Positions 26,898-39,839 of a DNA stretch of 64,000 bases are shown in pieces (the stretch's first letter is position 1; every line of letters starts with the position of its first letter). A program made the position numbers and the translations under genes. Under the pieces are notes generated by a model, which ran no database searches, was not told the DNA's origin, and worked only from the letters and a program-made list of their open reading frames with translations. Source of the DNA: Pelargonium x hortorum (Eukaryota; Streptophyta; Magnoliopsida; Geraniales; Geraniaceae); the NCBI GenBank assembly GCA_036897525.1, contig JAYMTJ010000007.1, forward strand, positions 62,001 to 126,000, read 5' to 3'.

Positions 26898-26909
26898 GGA
26901 TTTCTAGTT
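26898..26909 (+). repeat. B-patch 12-mer GGATTTCTAGTT, copy 2
   Basis: Same word. It is followed immediately by a 16-base word (26910-26925) that recurs at 27693-27708. Confidence 0.7.
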
Positions 26910-27218
26910 CGGATAGGAAGATACTCTCACAAAGCTTACTTAGCCAAACCCAATAGCTACAACTAGAACAACTGCTATAACTTTACCTCATGCGAATAGA
27001 AAATACAGGAATACAGATTCTATGTTTAACTCCTTTTCTTTTCCCATTAGACATGAAAAGGATGACGAGTTGGCTGCTGACAAGAGGTGTTATAGTTTGG
27101 TTCTATTCTAATAGGATTAGGATTTTCTAGTTTGGTTAGTTCCTATAAAAGTTTGCACACTCTATAACAGGGCGATTCCTTCATATCTAAGAAAGAGCTA
27201 CACCGGCAAGGACGGCAG

Positions 27219-27230
27219 GGATTTCTAGTT
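27219..27230 (+). repeat. B-patch 12-mer GGATTTCTAGTT, copy 3
   Basis: Same word, 321 bases after copy 2. A one-base-longer variant, GGATTTTCTAGTT, lies about 100 bases before it. Confidence 0.7.
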
Positions 27231-27845
27231 AGCTCAAGAAGTTAAATACCTAAATGTCCAAGTTAGTAAATCAAGAAGTTGGCAGTGTTCCTTAATTGAC
27301 CGGAATTGCATTGATTGGTTTACAGAATCCAAGACCCTTAAGAGTAGAGTTCGTAATAAAGAGGAGAGGGTATGAGAATAGGTGTAAGAAGGAAGTCAAT
27401 AAGCTGTAGAGTAAGCACAACCTTTTACCAAAGAGAGCTAAGACATTATAGTATAACACCGGATTCTCTTGACTACTTTATGAAACGGAAAAGCACTTTC
27501 GTTAGGAAGACTTGTTTCCATTATAACAATTACTCCTATTCTTGCTTAGTCATTAGCTAGCTCCACAATCTTTACACATCTTTACAACTGCTTTCCATTA
27601 TAATCTGGTTTATGTTATCCACCTTCACACCAGTAGAATAGGAATGTACTCTCAAGATGCCAAGCCAAGAAAAAACTCAGTTCAGGAATTATCGGATAGG
27701 AAGATACTTTACCAAGAATACAAATTACACCTTTGCCATCTATATCGGCGGAATACAAATCTTATTAATTAAACTCCTTGCATAGCACATAGAGCTACAA
27801 ATTCCCAAACCCGGAAAAGAGCTTTTTGGACTTCCATTACCCTAT

Positions 27846-27872
27846 AAACTACTAAACAGGAACCTCCTTTAC
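27846..27872 (+). repeat. dispersed 27-base repeat, copy 1
   Basis: Matches 47894-47920 at 26 of 27 positions in the same orientation; the core is GGAACCTCCTTTAC. Both copies lie in texture-B patches, about 20 kb apart. A match this long is not expected by chance in 64 kb. Confidence 0.85.
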
Positions 27873-28460
27873 AGTCTATCCCAAAAGAATTAGAACAAGT
27901 GTATTGACTCCTCTGCAATCCCAACGAGAGTTCTCTATAAGGTCATAAGCTTTATCTATCATAAAACTAAGGAGATGACTGGTTCCTAGCTTTCAATTAG
28001 CTGCACCTTCTTTAGCAAACTGTGGAATACTGAATACAAACCCTGAATACAAATAGAGAGTACTCACTCTCCCAAGAATCCAAAACCTCACAAGTTAGGA
28101 AATCGAGAAGTTTCCCTGGTAAAGTACTATAGACACCTGCGCAATACCATCATAAAAAAAGAAGAAGAACTGTCACAAGAACTATCAGAAACAAATAATG
28201 TTTATGTTATCCAAATTCTCAATAACCAGGAACACATTATCCTCCTGGAGATAAGCCCTTCCTTGCAAACTAGACTTAGGATTCGCCAGCTATACAGACT
28301 CCTTGGCCTGCTAAACCGGATCGGTCAGTCTGTCATTACTTTACAAAGATGTTAGAGAATCAGAATTAGAAAATTCTTTAACACCTATTCTTACATACTT
28401 CCTTGTTAACTTATAAGAATTGAGGGACATAAAAGCGGAATACCTTTCAATGCCAGCTTT

Positions 28461-29230
28461 CAATTAAAAGGAATACAAATAGCAACAATTCAATTCTTTA
28501 ACTCCTAAACTCTAAGATTTCCCCTACTCTGATTGAGCCCTTACTTAGTTTTCTAATTCTATTTACTTTACCTATTTAGCATTTTTCATCTATTTTTGAA
28601 TTTCTTGCCCTTTGTAAAGCCTTAACCTTGTTGAGAAATTCTTAACTTTAAAACACACCACCTTACAGACGAGGAGAAAGAGTGGGAGATACCTTTGAAG
28701 TACCGAATAGAGATAACTGTATTGATATTGATTAGCCTGTCTTTTTCTTGTAGCTTCCTTATATTTTACGAGTTTGTTAATATAAATAATAAGATAGTGG
28801 TTAGTTAGAATTTAAGGCGCGAAGCCCTCTTTTTTTTGCTATGTTTTTATCGTTAAGCAAGAGAGTGCCCTAGTAGAATCTTGAGTACATCTACCTTACC
28901 GATCGCAGAAAAAACGGAGGAAGGTTAACTCACTCATTACATTAGGGTATATTGAATGAAGGTACATACTTACACACTTGTAAAAGACCAAAAAAACTAG
29001 AACTATTTAACTTGACTTACTCGAAATTCAGGCTCTAAATATTCTTTGTATTCTCACCTTTCCTTATTCCGGGAATTGAAAACAACACCTTAAACTTTAA
29101 ATGAAATGCCTACTAATAAGGGAAACTGCTTAACAGCTTTTGTTCGTTCATAATATTGCCCTACTGGGTTCTATTCTATTCTATAAGCCTTCTTATCCTA
29201 TGAGATATACCCTTATTACTGGCTTAATGA
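28461..29230. other. non-coding stretch, texture A
   Basis: AT-rich spacer between two B patches. It holds three copies of TTCTA at 29169-29184. I see no gene or RNA. Confidence 0.5.
29169..29184 (+). repeat. (TTCTA)3 microsatellite
   Basis: Three exact copies of TTCTA plus one further T. Confidence 0.9.
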
Positions 29231-30830
29231 TAGGGTCCTCTTGTTATAGAAAACAGATATTATAGAATAAAGAGTTGTATTCTACTGACTTTTGTTCTAA
29301 GCCTTAGTCATTATTTAGAGTAGATAGTGTATAAGATTGTATTACAGTTAAAACCACTCCTCTAGTTCTATGCTTTTATCGATAAAGAGGATAGAAACCT
29401 TATACAGTATAGAATCTATCTACCCAACTGGAGCTTTGCGGAGGGAGGGAATGACAAGTATAGTTAGTTAGTTAGTATACTGATAGAGCATAGATACACT
29501 ATAACAACCAAGAAAACCAGAATCTAAAAGGAAACTTTCACTAAAACTTGAATTACCAAAATTCTTTATTTACCCACTTTTTCATTACCTTGAGAGTTAG
29601 AATCTTTAGAAGCGCTAGAAATTGGAAATTGTTTGAGTATGGACTTAGAGAAGATTAGGAGACTTTACTTATAGCAGAGATAGGCCCACTTAGAGAGACT
29701 TAGATAGGAGGAGCAAAAGAGAGATACCTACAACAAGAGAGACTTTATTCCATTATTGTAGCTAGGAAGGATTGTATAGAGTAGAGTCTAAGGTAGGACC
29801 ACAGCCAGAAAATTTTTATTGAATTGTACTTACTCATTGGTTAACAGATTCTAGTCCAATGCTAGTGTAGCTCTATCTTAGCCTTAGCGGTTGGTAAAGT
29901 CTTAGACAAGGATTTCTTGGTTAATGGACAGAGGGCTCTCTTATGATGGTATAGGCCCCGAGTGTCTAAATTGCTTTAACACTGTAAACTTCAACATTTC
30001 CTAATCTGGATTTAGGACATTTCCAGTATTCATTAGGACCTCTGTGGCTTGTAGTAAGCAGGACTCTAGCTGTAGTTCTTGGCTTAGTTCTTCTGTGGTG
30101 GAAAGCAGGCTGACATTGACAATAGAGTATTAGACAGAAAATTCCTTCTTCAGCAGCTTCCTTCTTTGCAAGGTACGAAGTTCTTAGACTAGCTTTATGT
30201 GGATAATCTTTTTATTCTGGGTTTTGTATTGCAAGAGATTCTATTTCCTGGAGTTGTTGTCAACCTGTTGCGCAAGTTAGTTGATTCTAAGACTGACTTC
30301 AATTTATGATAGATAATCTTAGGGGTTTCTGATTGATAGTAACTATACCCTGAACTCGTTAGTCTATGCCTAGTGCAAGGAGGAATTAATTGTTATAGTG
30401 GAAAATATAGAATAGTCAAATTGTTGGAAATCCCACTAATTCTATTTCAACCTTATCCTCCTAACTAGAAATGTTCTAACTTATCCTAGGTACCTCGTCT
30501 TGTATAGCAGGCTTATGAGTCTAATCATCCTCCATTAAGAACACCACCCTCGGGATTACATGTCATATCTTATGAATTGTTAACAGTTGCCTTCTCTTCT
30601 TCCCTTTTCAATAGAATCTCTTAGTTTTGAAAGCTAGGAACTGAAACCCTCTTGTAACCAGGTTCTTCTCTTCGGAACCAACTCCTTGCTAACATCTAAG
30701 TCTAAGAAGTCTATAATAATAACTACATTCTATAGATAAAAGATAAATAGTCCAAACCGCCTAAAGAAGATCCCCTAAGCACCTGTCTCCCTCTATTACT
30801 AATGCTAACTTGTGTAAGTCTCTACTTCAA
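29231..30830. other. texture-B patch
   Basis: Few G/C runs. It holds four copies of TAGT at 29461-29476. A 17-base word (30169-30185) matches, in inverted orientation, one in the B patch at 19332-19348, although a match of that length alone is expected by chance. No frame reaches 60 codons and I see no gene. Confidence 0.5.
29461..29476 (+). repeat. (TAGT)4 microsatellite
   Basis: Four exact copies of TAGT. Confidence 0.9.
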
Positions 30831-30847
30831 TTCAATTTAACGATAAT

Positions 30848-30885
30848 TTAGATAAATAATATGGATCTTCTCTTTATTTATCTAA
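30848..30885. other. 12-bp perfect stem-loop
   Basis: TTAGATAAATAA pairs with TTATTTATCTAA around a 14-base loop. It lies at a boundary between textures B and A and is followed by a 15-base odd palindrome at 30946-30960. Confidence 0.6.
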
Positions 30886-33800
30886 TTGAACTTTTAAGAA
30901 AATCTTAAGGAATAAATTATAAGATTATAAAATTCCTGGATAACTTTAAGAATTTCTTAATAGTGCAAAGAATCCGGTATATCTCTTACTTGAAAGTTAA
31001 CCCTCTTCCTAGGATCCCGATCCCGCGCACAAAATTATTCATTCTGGGACTCTACCCAAGTAAAGAATTCTATGCGATAGGCTTGAAATCCCTTAGTAAA
31101 GAGTACCCTTAAAGTCTTGCTTACAAAACAAATCTTGGGTAACGGGGGTTATTAACCTATTGTTAAGACCCAGTAGAGTAAGGCAGGGCCCAAATAATAT
31201 ATCCTATAAAATTTATTCACTTAATAATTTTGTATTAATTGTCTTAGTTTTCTTTTGTAAGTAAATGGAGGTCTTAAAATGAAAAAGAGTTCAATTACTC
31301 GACTCGATAAAGAAAGGCTTCTACGAATAGGAAACAAAGTAGTCGAGCTAAGTTATTAAGTTGATGTGGTATTAATGCGAAAAATGGATTTCTTTTTTGT
31401 TTGTATTAAATAATGTGTACATTTTAGAAGCGAATCCCTTGTTTCTTTTAAGTTAAGACTTATTAAGTATTTTCCGAGTGCGAATAGAGTCACTTCTAAG
31501 CTGTATTTACTCATTTCCTAACACAAGTCACAAGTATCGTTTATTGGGGGATTTTTCAGTTTCAGACTTGGTGTTTTGTTATTATCCTGTTTTGTAGACT
31601 CCCTTCTATAAGGGTTATAAGGGTTCCACTAAGAAGATGGAGTTCCTGTATTTAGGTGTTTTAAATTCCTTAGTATTTCCATAGGCTTTCTAGTAACATA
31701 CAAGCAAAAGGTTTCTCTAAATTATATTGTAGGAATTCCTTTTTTTAATATAAAGGGAATACACGACTAAGTATAAGGCTAGCTTTATCTAGAATAAGTA
31801 AGGAAAGCCCTAAATATTAGTCTATTTTGTTTCGTGGCCGGGGTTGCCTTTATTTTCCGTTCCTAATTAAAAGTTGTTGTCTCATCTGACTTAGGGGAGA
31901 CCCTATAAATAGAATGTTATTGTAAATAGATCTAAAGGAGTATTGCTCGAGAATCTAGTTGGCCCACATCTTACTTTGATTTGCGCAGGTAAAAGGAACT
32001 CATGTCTCAGAGGTGGGATAATGTCATTTTAATAGAAAAGTGTTAATCTTTATTAGATTAGCCAGCCTTGATTAGTGTATTTAGTGCAATAGGAAATTTT
32101 ATCTATACCTACATACCTACTAATAAGTGTCGCCGAGTCTTATATTAACAAGTAAGCTAAAATTCCATTCTATTTTGTGAGGCCTACAAATTCCTATAGC
32201 TATATCATAAAGAGTATTCCAAATAAAGCTAACACCCCTTTCAAATTCCCATAGGAAGAAGACACTAAAGTACCTTAGTAAAGATATCCCGGCTACCACT
32301 ATTAATTATTAATCGAAGTATTATAGAAACTGAGTGAGTATATAACTTCCTTAGATATACTTGCTTAAGTGTGACCTAAGGTAAGGCTGGCTGGCTATAA
32401 TATAAATCCCGGTTAAGTTTTCCTTTCTTTACTTTAGGGCTTTCAAGTATTCCGAGAACTTTTTTTTGTGAAAAGGTATATATCCAGCTCTTAGAATATA
32501 GAGGGGGACCCTTATAAGACTGTATTGTGCTTAGTTTATAGGAGCTAGTTCGTAACTAAATTTTTGTTATGTTATATCTGACTTGACTAATCCTCACCTT
32601 CCTGAAATAAGCTATAAATAAAATACAACTTATCCTCCGAAAAACTTGGAATTCCTCTTGTTTACTCTTCTTAGTAATAACCTATAAACACACTCAATAG
32701 CACTAGCCAAGTCTGATTAATATAATTAAAGAAGTATCCCTTTCCAGGCGGACTCTATATTATCAATTATCATATCACAATTATGAGTATTCTTGGTCTT
32801 TTTTTGGATTTCTATTTCTGCTTAAGGTAACAAAGTCGAGGGATACCCTTTTGTACTTTTCAATTACACTTTATATAATAGTAAACTCTTTAGGACTAGA
32901 AATTCATTACACAACTAGCTTCGCTTCTTTCTCCAACAGGAATTGAGCACTCCTAAACGGTAAAACTCTCTCTTAAAACACATACATATAACTTTTTCCA
33001 AAGCCTCACCTAAAAAGAGGGTAATTTCTCGTATGTATCTTGGCTAACGCTTCTCTTTACGGCATCCGAAATGAAAGAAAGTCTCCTATCGAAAATAGCG
33101 TTAAGTGCAATTCAGATGTAAATATAAAACTGGATACTGGACTCCCATCCCAGCTTTAGTCTTAAGTTCTCTATAACTCCTAAATTGAATATCTGGAATT
33201 GGAAACAAAATAACACAAGTAGACAAACTCTTAACTTTAACAGGAATAAAATAATAAATAGTATACATTAAAAAAAATTAGGGAAATACTTTCAGAAATT
33301 CTAAAGAATAAGGATTCATTGGAACAATGCCGAAGTTCTTTCTAGAGTGCCATTTAGCCTACGTTTAGCAGCTACCCTACTTTGCTAAACCTTTTTCTTA
33401 GAGACCTAAAATCTCTACTTTTCTTATTGACTTATTTCTTACTCATAACTAGTTTTCTTAAGAAGACCTAAATCTGGTGGATTTTAGTTAGGTTGGGTTC
33501 TGTAGTTGGCATTGGTAAAGCAATATAGACTCTGGGGCAGTACCCTCATAGCAAAGGACTGTCTTCCGCAGCTTTATTTATTATCCTGTGGAGCAGCCCT
33601 CGATTGGTTAGAAAGAAAAGTGTTCCTAAACTAAACGCCTTAAATTAAGAGATTTTGACTAGACTATAAATTAATTAGACGCTATATAGCATAAAGGAAA
33701 AGAACTTCTATAGGAATTTCAGGATTTTTAGTAAAACAAAAAAAAAGTGAAAGTTGTAAAAATCCCCTGTATAATTTTATTTGGATAGAATGCTTTGCAA

Positions 33801-33952
33801 TTGCTCAAACGAGGTCTTTTCAAGGGCCCTTTTAGCTGACTTGATATTGACCAGTTTAAGAGATGCTACAAATCAAAGGTTTACGTAAAATCGGGGTTTA
33901 CTTGTTAGTTTTTTTTTTCATAAACAGGATAGACTTTCAACTTAGATGTAAT

Positions 33953-33968
33953 ACAATAGAACAATAGA
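33953..33968 (+). repeat. 8-bp perfect tandem duplication
   Basis: ACAATAGA occurs twice in tandem. Confidence 0.75.
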
Positions 33969-34286
33969 ACGAAGAAATAAGGAAGGTTTGTATTTGTAGG
34001 AGATTTATTCAAATCTGAAGTCCGGGGGAAAAGTTTATATAAAGAATGTAGTAAAGAAAGCAGCCCAAGAATTGCCTTAAAAGCCTAGGAGTACCTTTCA
34101 TTTTATCAGGTATGGGCTAATTTTATGGCTAGGAGCCTACAAAATACAAGGCTATAACCTTAACGTTTTCCTGTCCAGTACAAAGAAAATAGGGGGCTTT
34201 TTGTGCATACTCTTAATTATATTATCTTGCGAGACTCTCTCAAAGATGAGTAATTTCATAAAGATAAAGTATAGCTCTGAAAAGTC

Positions 34287-34317
34287 TTATATTATATTAT
34301 ATTATATTATATTATAT
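34287..34317 (+). repeat. (ATTAT)n microsatellite
   Basis: Five exact copies of ATTAT (34291-34315) with partial units on both sides. It is the longest simple repeat in the window. Confidence 0.95.
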
Positions 34318-34680
34318 CCCTCAAGAAAGATCTAGGTATCAAAGGTATGGGTGGCTAAGTTCTTAGGAAATAAAGTAAGATAAAAAACGAAGGAAAGTGA
34401 ATTACACGTTAAAGAAGTTAGCAAATATAAGTAAAACATGGTAAAGAAAGAATACCGTATAATATTTGGTAGAACTCGCATCGCAAGGACTCTGGTAATA
34501 TACTTCCTTTAGTCATACAAAGTAAATTAAAGTCGAGAATGTCATCTAAAATTTCTTGTGTTTAAGCCCACCTCGTAATGAATACTGAACTGAAACTTAA
34601 TAGAATGTGTAGGATTCCCTTGTACCTTGCTTTTGAATCCGCATAAGCATAAACTGGGCTATTTATTAGAATATTTTTCT

Positions 34681-35120
34681 AGGTAGGTTTCTCTCCTCTC
34701 TAACGATAAGCAACAAAGAACATGAGGTCTCCCTAAGAAGACTAGACAACTCTATCCATAACAAGCGAATATCTATCTTCTATTAACTTAACTCTCTATA
34801 TAGAATACAAGAACTCTTTAGAACACGAGTCTCTCTATATTATTCATTATTAGAGTTGAAAGCGCATGACCAGTATTCAATGAGGCTGTGTTATAAGGAA
34901 TAGATCAAGAACATTAGGTAAGCTTGCTTCAAATTCTCTTGTCTTTGAGAGTAGAGTCCAAGAGTCTTGCCTGAGGAAGCAATTCTCTTTACGAGAATCC
35001 TAGTGGTAATAAGTAAATCCTAATGAGAAGTTGGAGATCCCCAGTCTAGCTATGAGGACTAAGATAGAGAGTCTAATAGCTGTGAATCAGATAGAGACAC
35101 TTAAATCCCTCTTCAGTCTT
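34681..35120. other. short texture-B patch
   Basis: About 440 bases with purine-rich B texture and no G4/C4 run. I see no gene or structured RNA. Confidence 0.4.
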
Positions 35121-38100
35121 GTCTATGTAAGTTCACAAACTTAAAAGTTTCCTCAACACAAACAAAATAAATACTCGCGTAGTCAAAAGAATAGGGCATC
35201 GCAAGCTTCAAATTCAAGGCTTTTAGGCTGTAGGCTAGCAAAAAAGTAAAGTAGAAAGAAATTTATAAAAAAAAAGTTCTTGGGTATATTCCTGTAAATA
35301 ATTCTATTTTACATTTTTATTTTCGTAGTTATTGCTTGCTAATATAAAGAATAGGTACAGTGCAGTGCTCTTCTAGATTTTTAATTAAATCCAGTGGGCT
35401 AATTTTCAATTCTGCAGGACAAGGCTCTGGATTATTTAGGGTAGGATTCCTCATTAATAAGTACAAAAACAAAGAGTCCGTATATTCCTAAGTCTCCTAC
35501 TAACACAGAAGAATATCTGTAAATTACGTAGAGGACTCAAGTAAGAGTTTTTTAGAAAGGAATTCAAACTAGCAGTAAGAGCTAAACTCAAATTAGCCCC
35601 GGCCCGGCTCTTATGATATAGAGGGATACTAAGAGTTGCTGTTGTATATATAAGTAGTATCTAATTCTCTTTCAAATTTTGGGAGGACTCCTGCATGTTG
35701 AACTTATAAACTTCTTATTACCTTAACTCTTTTCAATTTTGTCCTTATTAAATAGAGGCGCTGGAAACAGTTTCTTTATAAAGTAGGATTAACCAGAGCT
35801 TGACTAATTAAGCTTAAGCGGGTATCCCTTACTTGGGGACTCGCTAGCAGCTTTAGCTTAACAGTTTACTGATTTAAAGAGACGAGACGCTTGTAGATCT
35901 TTATGATACGTCAAACTTAAGTCACGTATACCTAGAAAGTAAAACAAGTTCTATACCGAGAATTTTACAATATTCAATATTCTTTTAGAAAAATAAGGAA
36001 GGACTTTGACTCAATTTGCCTACCTGACTAGGCATCCCTACCCTAAATGGATATTCACGTTCTCAAACACTTCCAACTTAAGAAGTTTACATACTTTATC
36101 ACAAAAAACGGGTCATGTCATATTCATATTAACTCCAATCGACACTTTAGGACTTTCATTTCAAAGGCACTAAGCTTAGGAAACCCCAATAAGCATAAAA
36201 AATGCAAGAGTAACTGTTTTGCACTTACGCAATCTCTAAAGCGCCTCCTTTCCAGTATTTTTCTAATTGCAACGAGTGGAATCCTTTTTTTATCCCTGAA
36301 TTTATAGACCCGTCTAACTCAGCGTAAACGTGTTTTTAGTCTTCTTATGCTGCAGTTGTTAAATCAAAATCAAGACTTCTACCCTTCGATTTACTTCCCT
36401 ATTGGTTTAAACTTTTGCTTATATCTATGTCTGGCTGCCGAACTTTATTATCTACGAAAGGAGTGTCCAGGGGCTCCGTCCTTCAAATTAGACTCCAACT
36501 TCGCGCACTTTTTTCGGATTAGGATAGGAGACGTAAACATTTTGGGTATTAATCAGGTAAATTAAGAGGAATAGACTTCTGTGCTTTTTTCTATCGGCTG
36601 GGGGTTTTACCTCGTATTTAAATCTCGTTTGAACTGAGTAATTCTAGAGGGTAAGCTTTGAACCCCAAGATCCTTTTTTTAGGAGTTCGCATAGAATATT
36701 CCGAGAAAAAGGAAACTTTTAGGCTCTCCTCCAGCTCTTTCTTATGTTTCTAATTAAGTTAAAATCATTGCACTTGTGCTAATGCAGGAGCTTGTAAGGT
36801 AGAGAAGACCCCCTGGATAATAGGTATTAAGTCCCGTTAATTTCCTTTTTTTAATCCGCTAAAAGGAGCAGGGGAGGCTAAAACCTATAAAAACTAGACT
36901 CCGGGGTATCCTGTTAGGTTTATTTGGACTGGAACTGATGACACATATTCAAAAATACGTTAACATAAACCAGAACTTTAATAATCGGGTCCTCCTTGTA
37001 AAAAAAAGCTTTTTTCTCTAAAAGTTAAGTCTAGGTCTTTATTACGCGTACCCTGTGACAGGACTGGAAATAGTTAACTCACAAGTAAATGTTTCCAGGT
37101 TAGTACTACCTATAAAGTTCTTGTATGTTAAATTATAAAAGAAACTAATACTCATAGGTATAGCTGGTACGTAAAAGCTCAAAAGTCTTTCTAAACACAG
37201 TAATTCCTTCTTTCTTTTTTTTCTAATCAGAAAGAAAAAGAGTTTGGGTTACTTACTAAAAGCTAAATTAAGGCACAAAGTTATACTAATATTTGCATTA
37301 GTATATTTTGTATATATAGGGCCTGGAGGCCCGGGGGTTTTCTCTTTTAGTTTATAGTCTCTTGAAGACTCGCCAGCTCGGTTTCTAAAAAGAAAAAAAA
37401 AAGGGACACTTTTTACAGTAATTTGCAATTTATATCATAGCTTATCCTTATTTATTACTAGGGGTTCCCAATAAAATAAATTGAAAGCCACAAGAGTTCC
37501 GTCGGAAATACTTAATACTATAGATATTTCTATGCACCTCTTATCTTAGATGGCTTTTTTTAAGCAAGGCCCACCTAAGGGACCCAATGTATTAACCAGC
37601 ATACTATTCCAATAGTAGTAACCCTGTAGTAGGGAGTCATATTCTTTAAAATAAGGAAGGATTCCCTAAAAATTGATAACGAACCGGCTATATTCTATAT
37701 ATTCTGTAGTTATATGCTTACAAGGTAAACAATATCTTACTGGCGGATAGATTCAGCTCTTCTTTTCATTTTATATAAGAGCCGAGTATAGATCCACAAG
37801 TTGTGACTCTAAGATAAGAAATATCTTTTCTAACTTTCTTACTCTTTAATAAAGATACTGAAAAAACAGCGGTATGGAGTCTCCGCTTTGTTAACTTTAC
37901 TTTATTTCCCTTTTTCCGGGAATATTAAAGTCAAGGTCCATTTGAACTTCTATTTTCGAAAAGAATCAGGGCTGCTTTTTTCAAGTTCGATTCGAGGGTC
38001 AGAAGGATGAATTAAAGAATAACTTTGCTTTTGCTTTAACAACCCAAGATCTTATAATAAATATAAAGCCAAAAGTTCTTTTAGACTGCGGAGTTTCTTG

Positions 38101-38790
38101 GTTATAATTAAGACTCCAGCTTTATCTAAAAGTTTTAATATCTCATACTGTCTAACTAAAACCCCTTTGTTTTACCCACTAATTTGATATCCCGTGGATT
38201 TAGACTTGAAATTCAGGACTCTGTCTATTAACTTAACTCGGAGGGACCTCGAAAGCCCAATGTAGCACAATTCCCCTAGAATCCCTTGAAAAGCTAAGTG
38301 CTTTCCATCAAAACCCAATCTTTATTTGAGCCTATTTTTTTGACTTGCGAACGTCATAACAACACACAATTAAGGGCTTATAAGCATCCCTAAACTAGTT
38401 ACAAAAACCCGATCTACAAAGTAGAACGAAATTCTACAGAGTATTCAAGAACCATGGAACTTTATATTATACTTGTTCAGCTTCTATTTTCTTTATATAA
38501 GTTCCTGATTAGCCCGGGTAAGTCAAGAAACAAACTTGCTGGGTAATAATTCTAGAAATAAAAAAACCTTTGTTAGACTTTTTTTTGAAAAGGAGGCTGT
38601 TTATGTAATTGTAATAAAAGCTTGAGTTATTTTTATATCAACAAAACCCGGCTTAAAGTCGTTTTGTATAAAGGGGTTCCTAGTTACACGAGTTAGATCC
38701 ATCTAAATCTGTTTAGGATATTCTAATTTTTAGTCTCTTTTTTATAAGGCTTGTACAAAAGCAAATATAAAGAATCCCTCTCTTTGTAAG
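35121..38790. other. non-coding stretch, texture A, with one long near-open frame
   Basis: AT-rich DNA with G/C clusters. The frame beginning at 36047 (plus) runs 519 bases with a single in-frame TAG at 36305-36307. It is the best coding candidate in the window, but the product is unrecognised and chance explains it adequately. I see no other candidate. Confidence 0.55.
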
Positions 38791-39350
38791 AGCTTGAAGT
38801 GAATGTTACAACTCCCAGTCTCTCTGCCAACTCAACTTGAACCAAGGTATAAGGATACATTTGAGGGGTTCTCATAGGGTCTTACTTTGACTTTGACTAA
38901 ACCTTACCAACAGCGCAATTCTTAGAAGAACAAACTAAAAAAAATTTTATAGGATTGAGTTATACTAATATTCCTTGGGGAAACCCCATCTTACAATTGC
39001 CGCTTAGCAAACTTGTCTATTTGAAACTCTGGTTACTTGACCAAGCAGTAGTACTTTCTTAACAAATTAACTTTGTCTAAACTAAAAAAGAAATTCCAAA
39101 GACTTTCTTTTTAGTTTTAGATCGCTTGGTTGCTTAGAACAGAATCCGGAATACCACAAGGCTGACATCCACCGACCAGGCAAGCTTTTACCAGTTAGGG
39201 TGTTCCTTAGATTGATTGGAGATTCTTCAGTTTCAAAAGTGTAAGGAAGTCCTTGTTACTTTGAGAGCAAGCCCAAGCAGTACACCGGACTGTACCAGTT
39301 GTAGGAGAACGTCAGCAAGAGTTGGAGGACCCAGCCAAGTTCCTAGTAAA
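38791..39350. other. texture-B patch
   Basis: Shares the wording TGTTCCTTA...TTGATTGG with the B patch near 27285-27318, with a small internal length difference. This suggests diverged copies of one sequence. I see no gene. Confidence 0.4.
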
Positions 39351-39781
39351 CGGAACCCATTGAATTTCACTATATTTTAGATATTTTATAATAAGAGCAA
39401 TAATAGCTACCCCGCAGTGCATCTATATTCTTTTTATCCGGGGGATAGTGTCATAGAGAAAGGAACATTTCATAAGTTTAGATATGACCGGCTATCGGAG
39501 CTACTTAGAGTAAACAAAAGGATACCCCTTTTTCTTGGAAAATGCTTCATACTTTTAAACGGGCCGTATCCTCAATACCCTACCCTAAAAAAACACAAAC
39601 ACTTAAACGATAGATAATTTGAATTCCAAGACTTTTATGAGTACCCTGCCCTTTTGATAAGAGACTAAATTAATCTATTTTTATAAAAGTTATCGGCCAT
39701 AGTCTAAAGAATTCGCAATTCAGTTCCAATTGCGGAAGCTTCTAGGTAGAGGAAAAGAAAAGTAGTATCAAATTATTTGTT

Positions 39782-39839
39782 CTCTTTCAATAAGGGGCTA
39801 TACTATCCTAAGCAGGAGATCCTATATTGATTGAAAGAG
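39782..39839. other. 10-bp inverted repeat, long loop
   Basis: CTCTTTCAAT and ATTGAAAGAG are exact inverted copies separated by 38 bases that hold two G/C clusters. Confidence 0.5.

Larger units (their letters stand above)
26391..28460. other. texture-B patch rich in internally repeated words
   Basis: This is the clearest B patch. Short words recur inside it and just past its edge: GAATACAAAT at 27716-27725, 27751-27760, 28045-28054 and 28471-28480; GGATTTCTAGTT at 26898-26909 and 27219-27230; TTTATGTTATCCA at 27609-27621 and 28201-28213; CGGATAGGAAGATACT at 26910-26925 and 27693-27708. One half of a dispersed 27-base repeat is at 27846-27872. Frames of 72 codons (26606-26824, minus) and 62 codons (27372-27560, plus) are unrecognised. 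I see no gene. Confidence 0.55.
30831..34680. other. non-coding stretch, texture A
   Basis: AT-rich DNA with G/C clusters. A 12-bp perfect stem-loop (30848-30885) lies at the A/B junction. Further on are an 8-bp tandem duplication (33953-33968) and an ATTAT microsatellite (34287-34317). About 33460-33620 is B-like. No open frame of 60 codons occurs in this 3.8 kb, and I see no gene. Confidence 0.6.

Noticed and set aside
19332-30185. 17-base inverted match between 19332-19348 and 30169-30185
   Set aside because: Matches of 16-17 bases are expected about once or more by chance in 64 kb at this composition.
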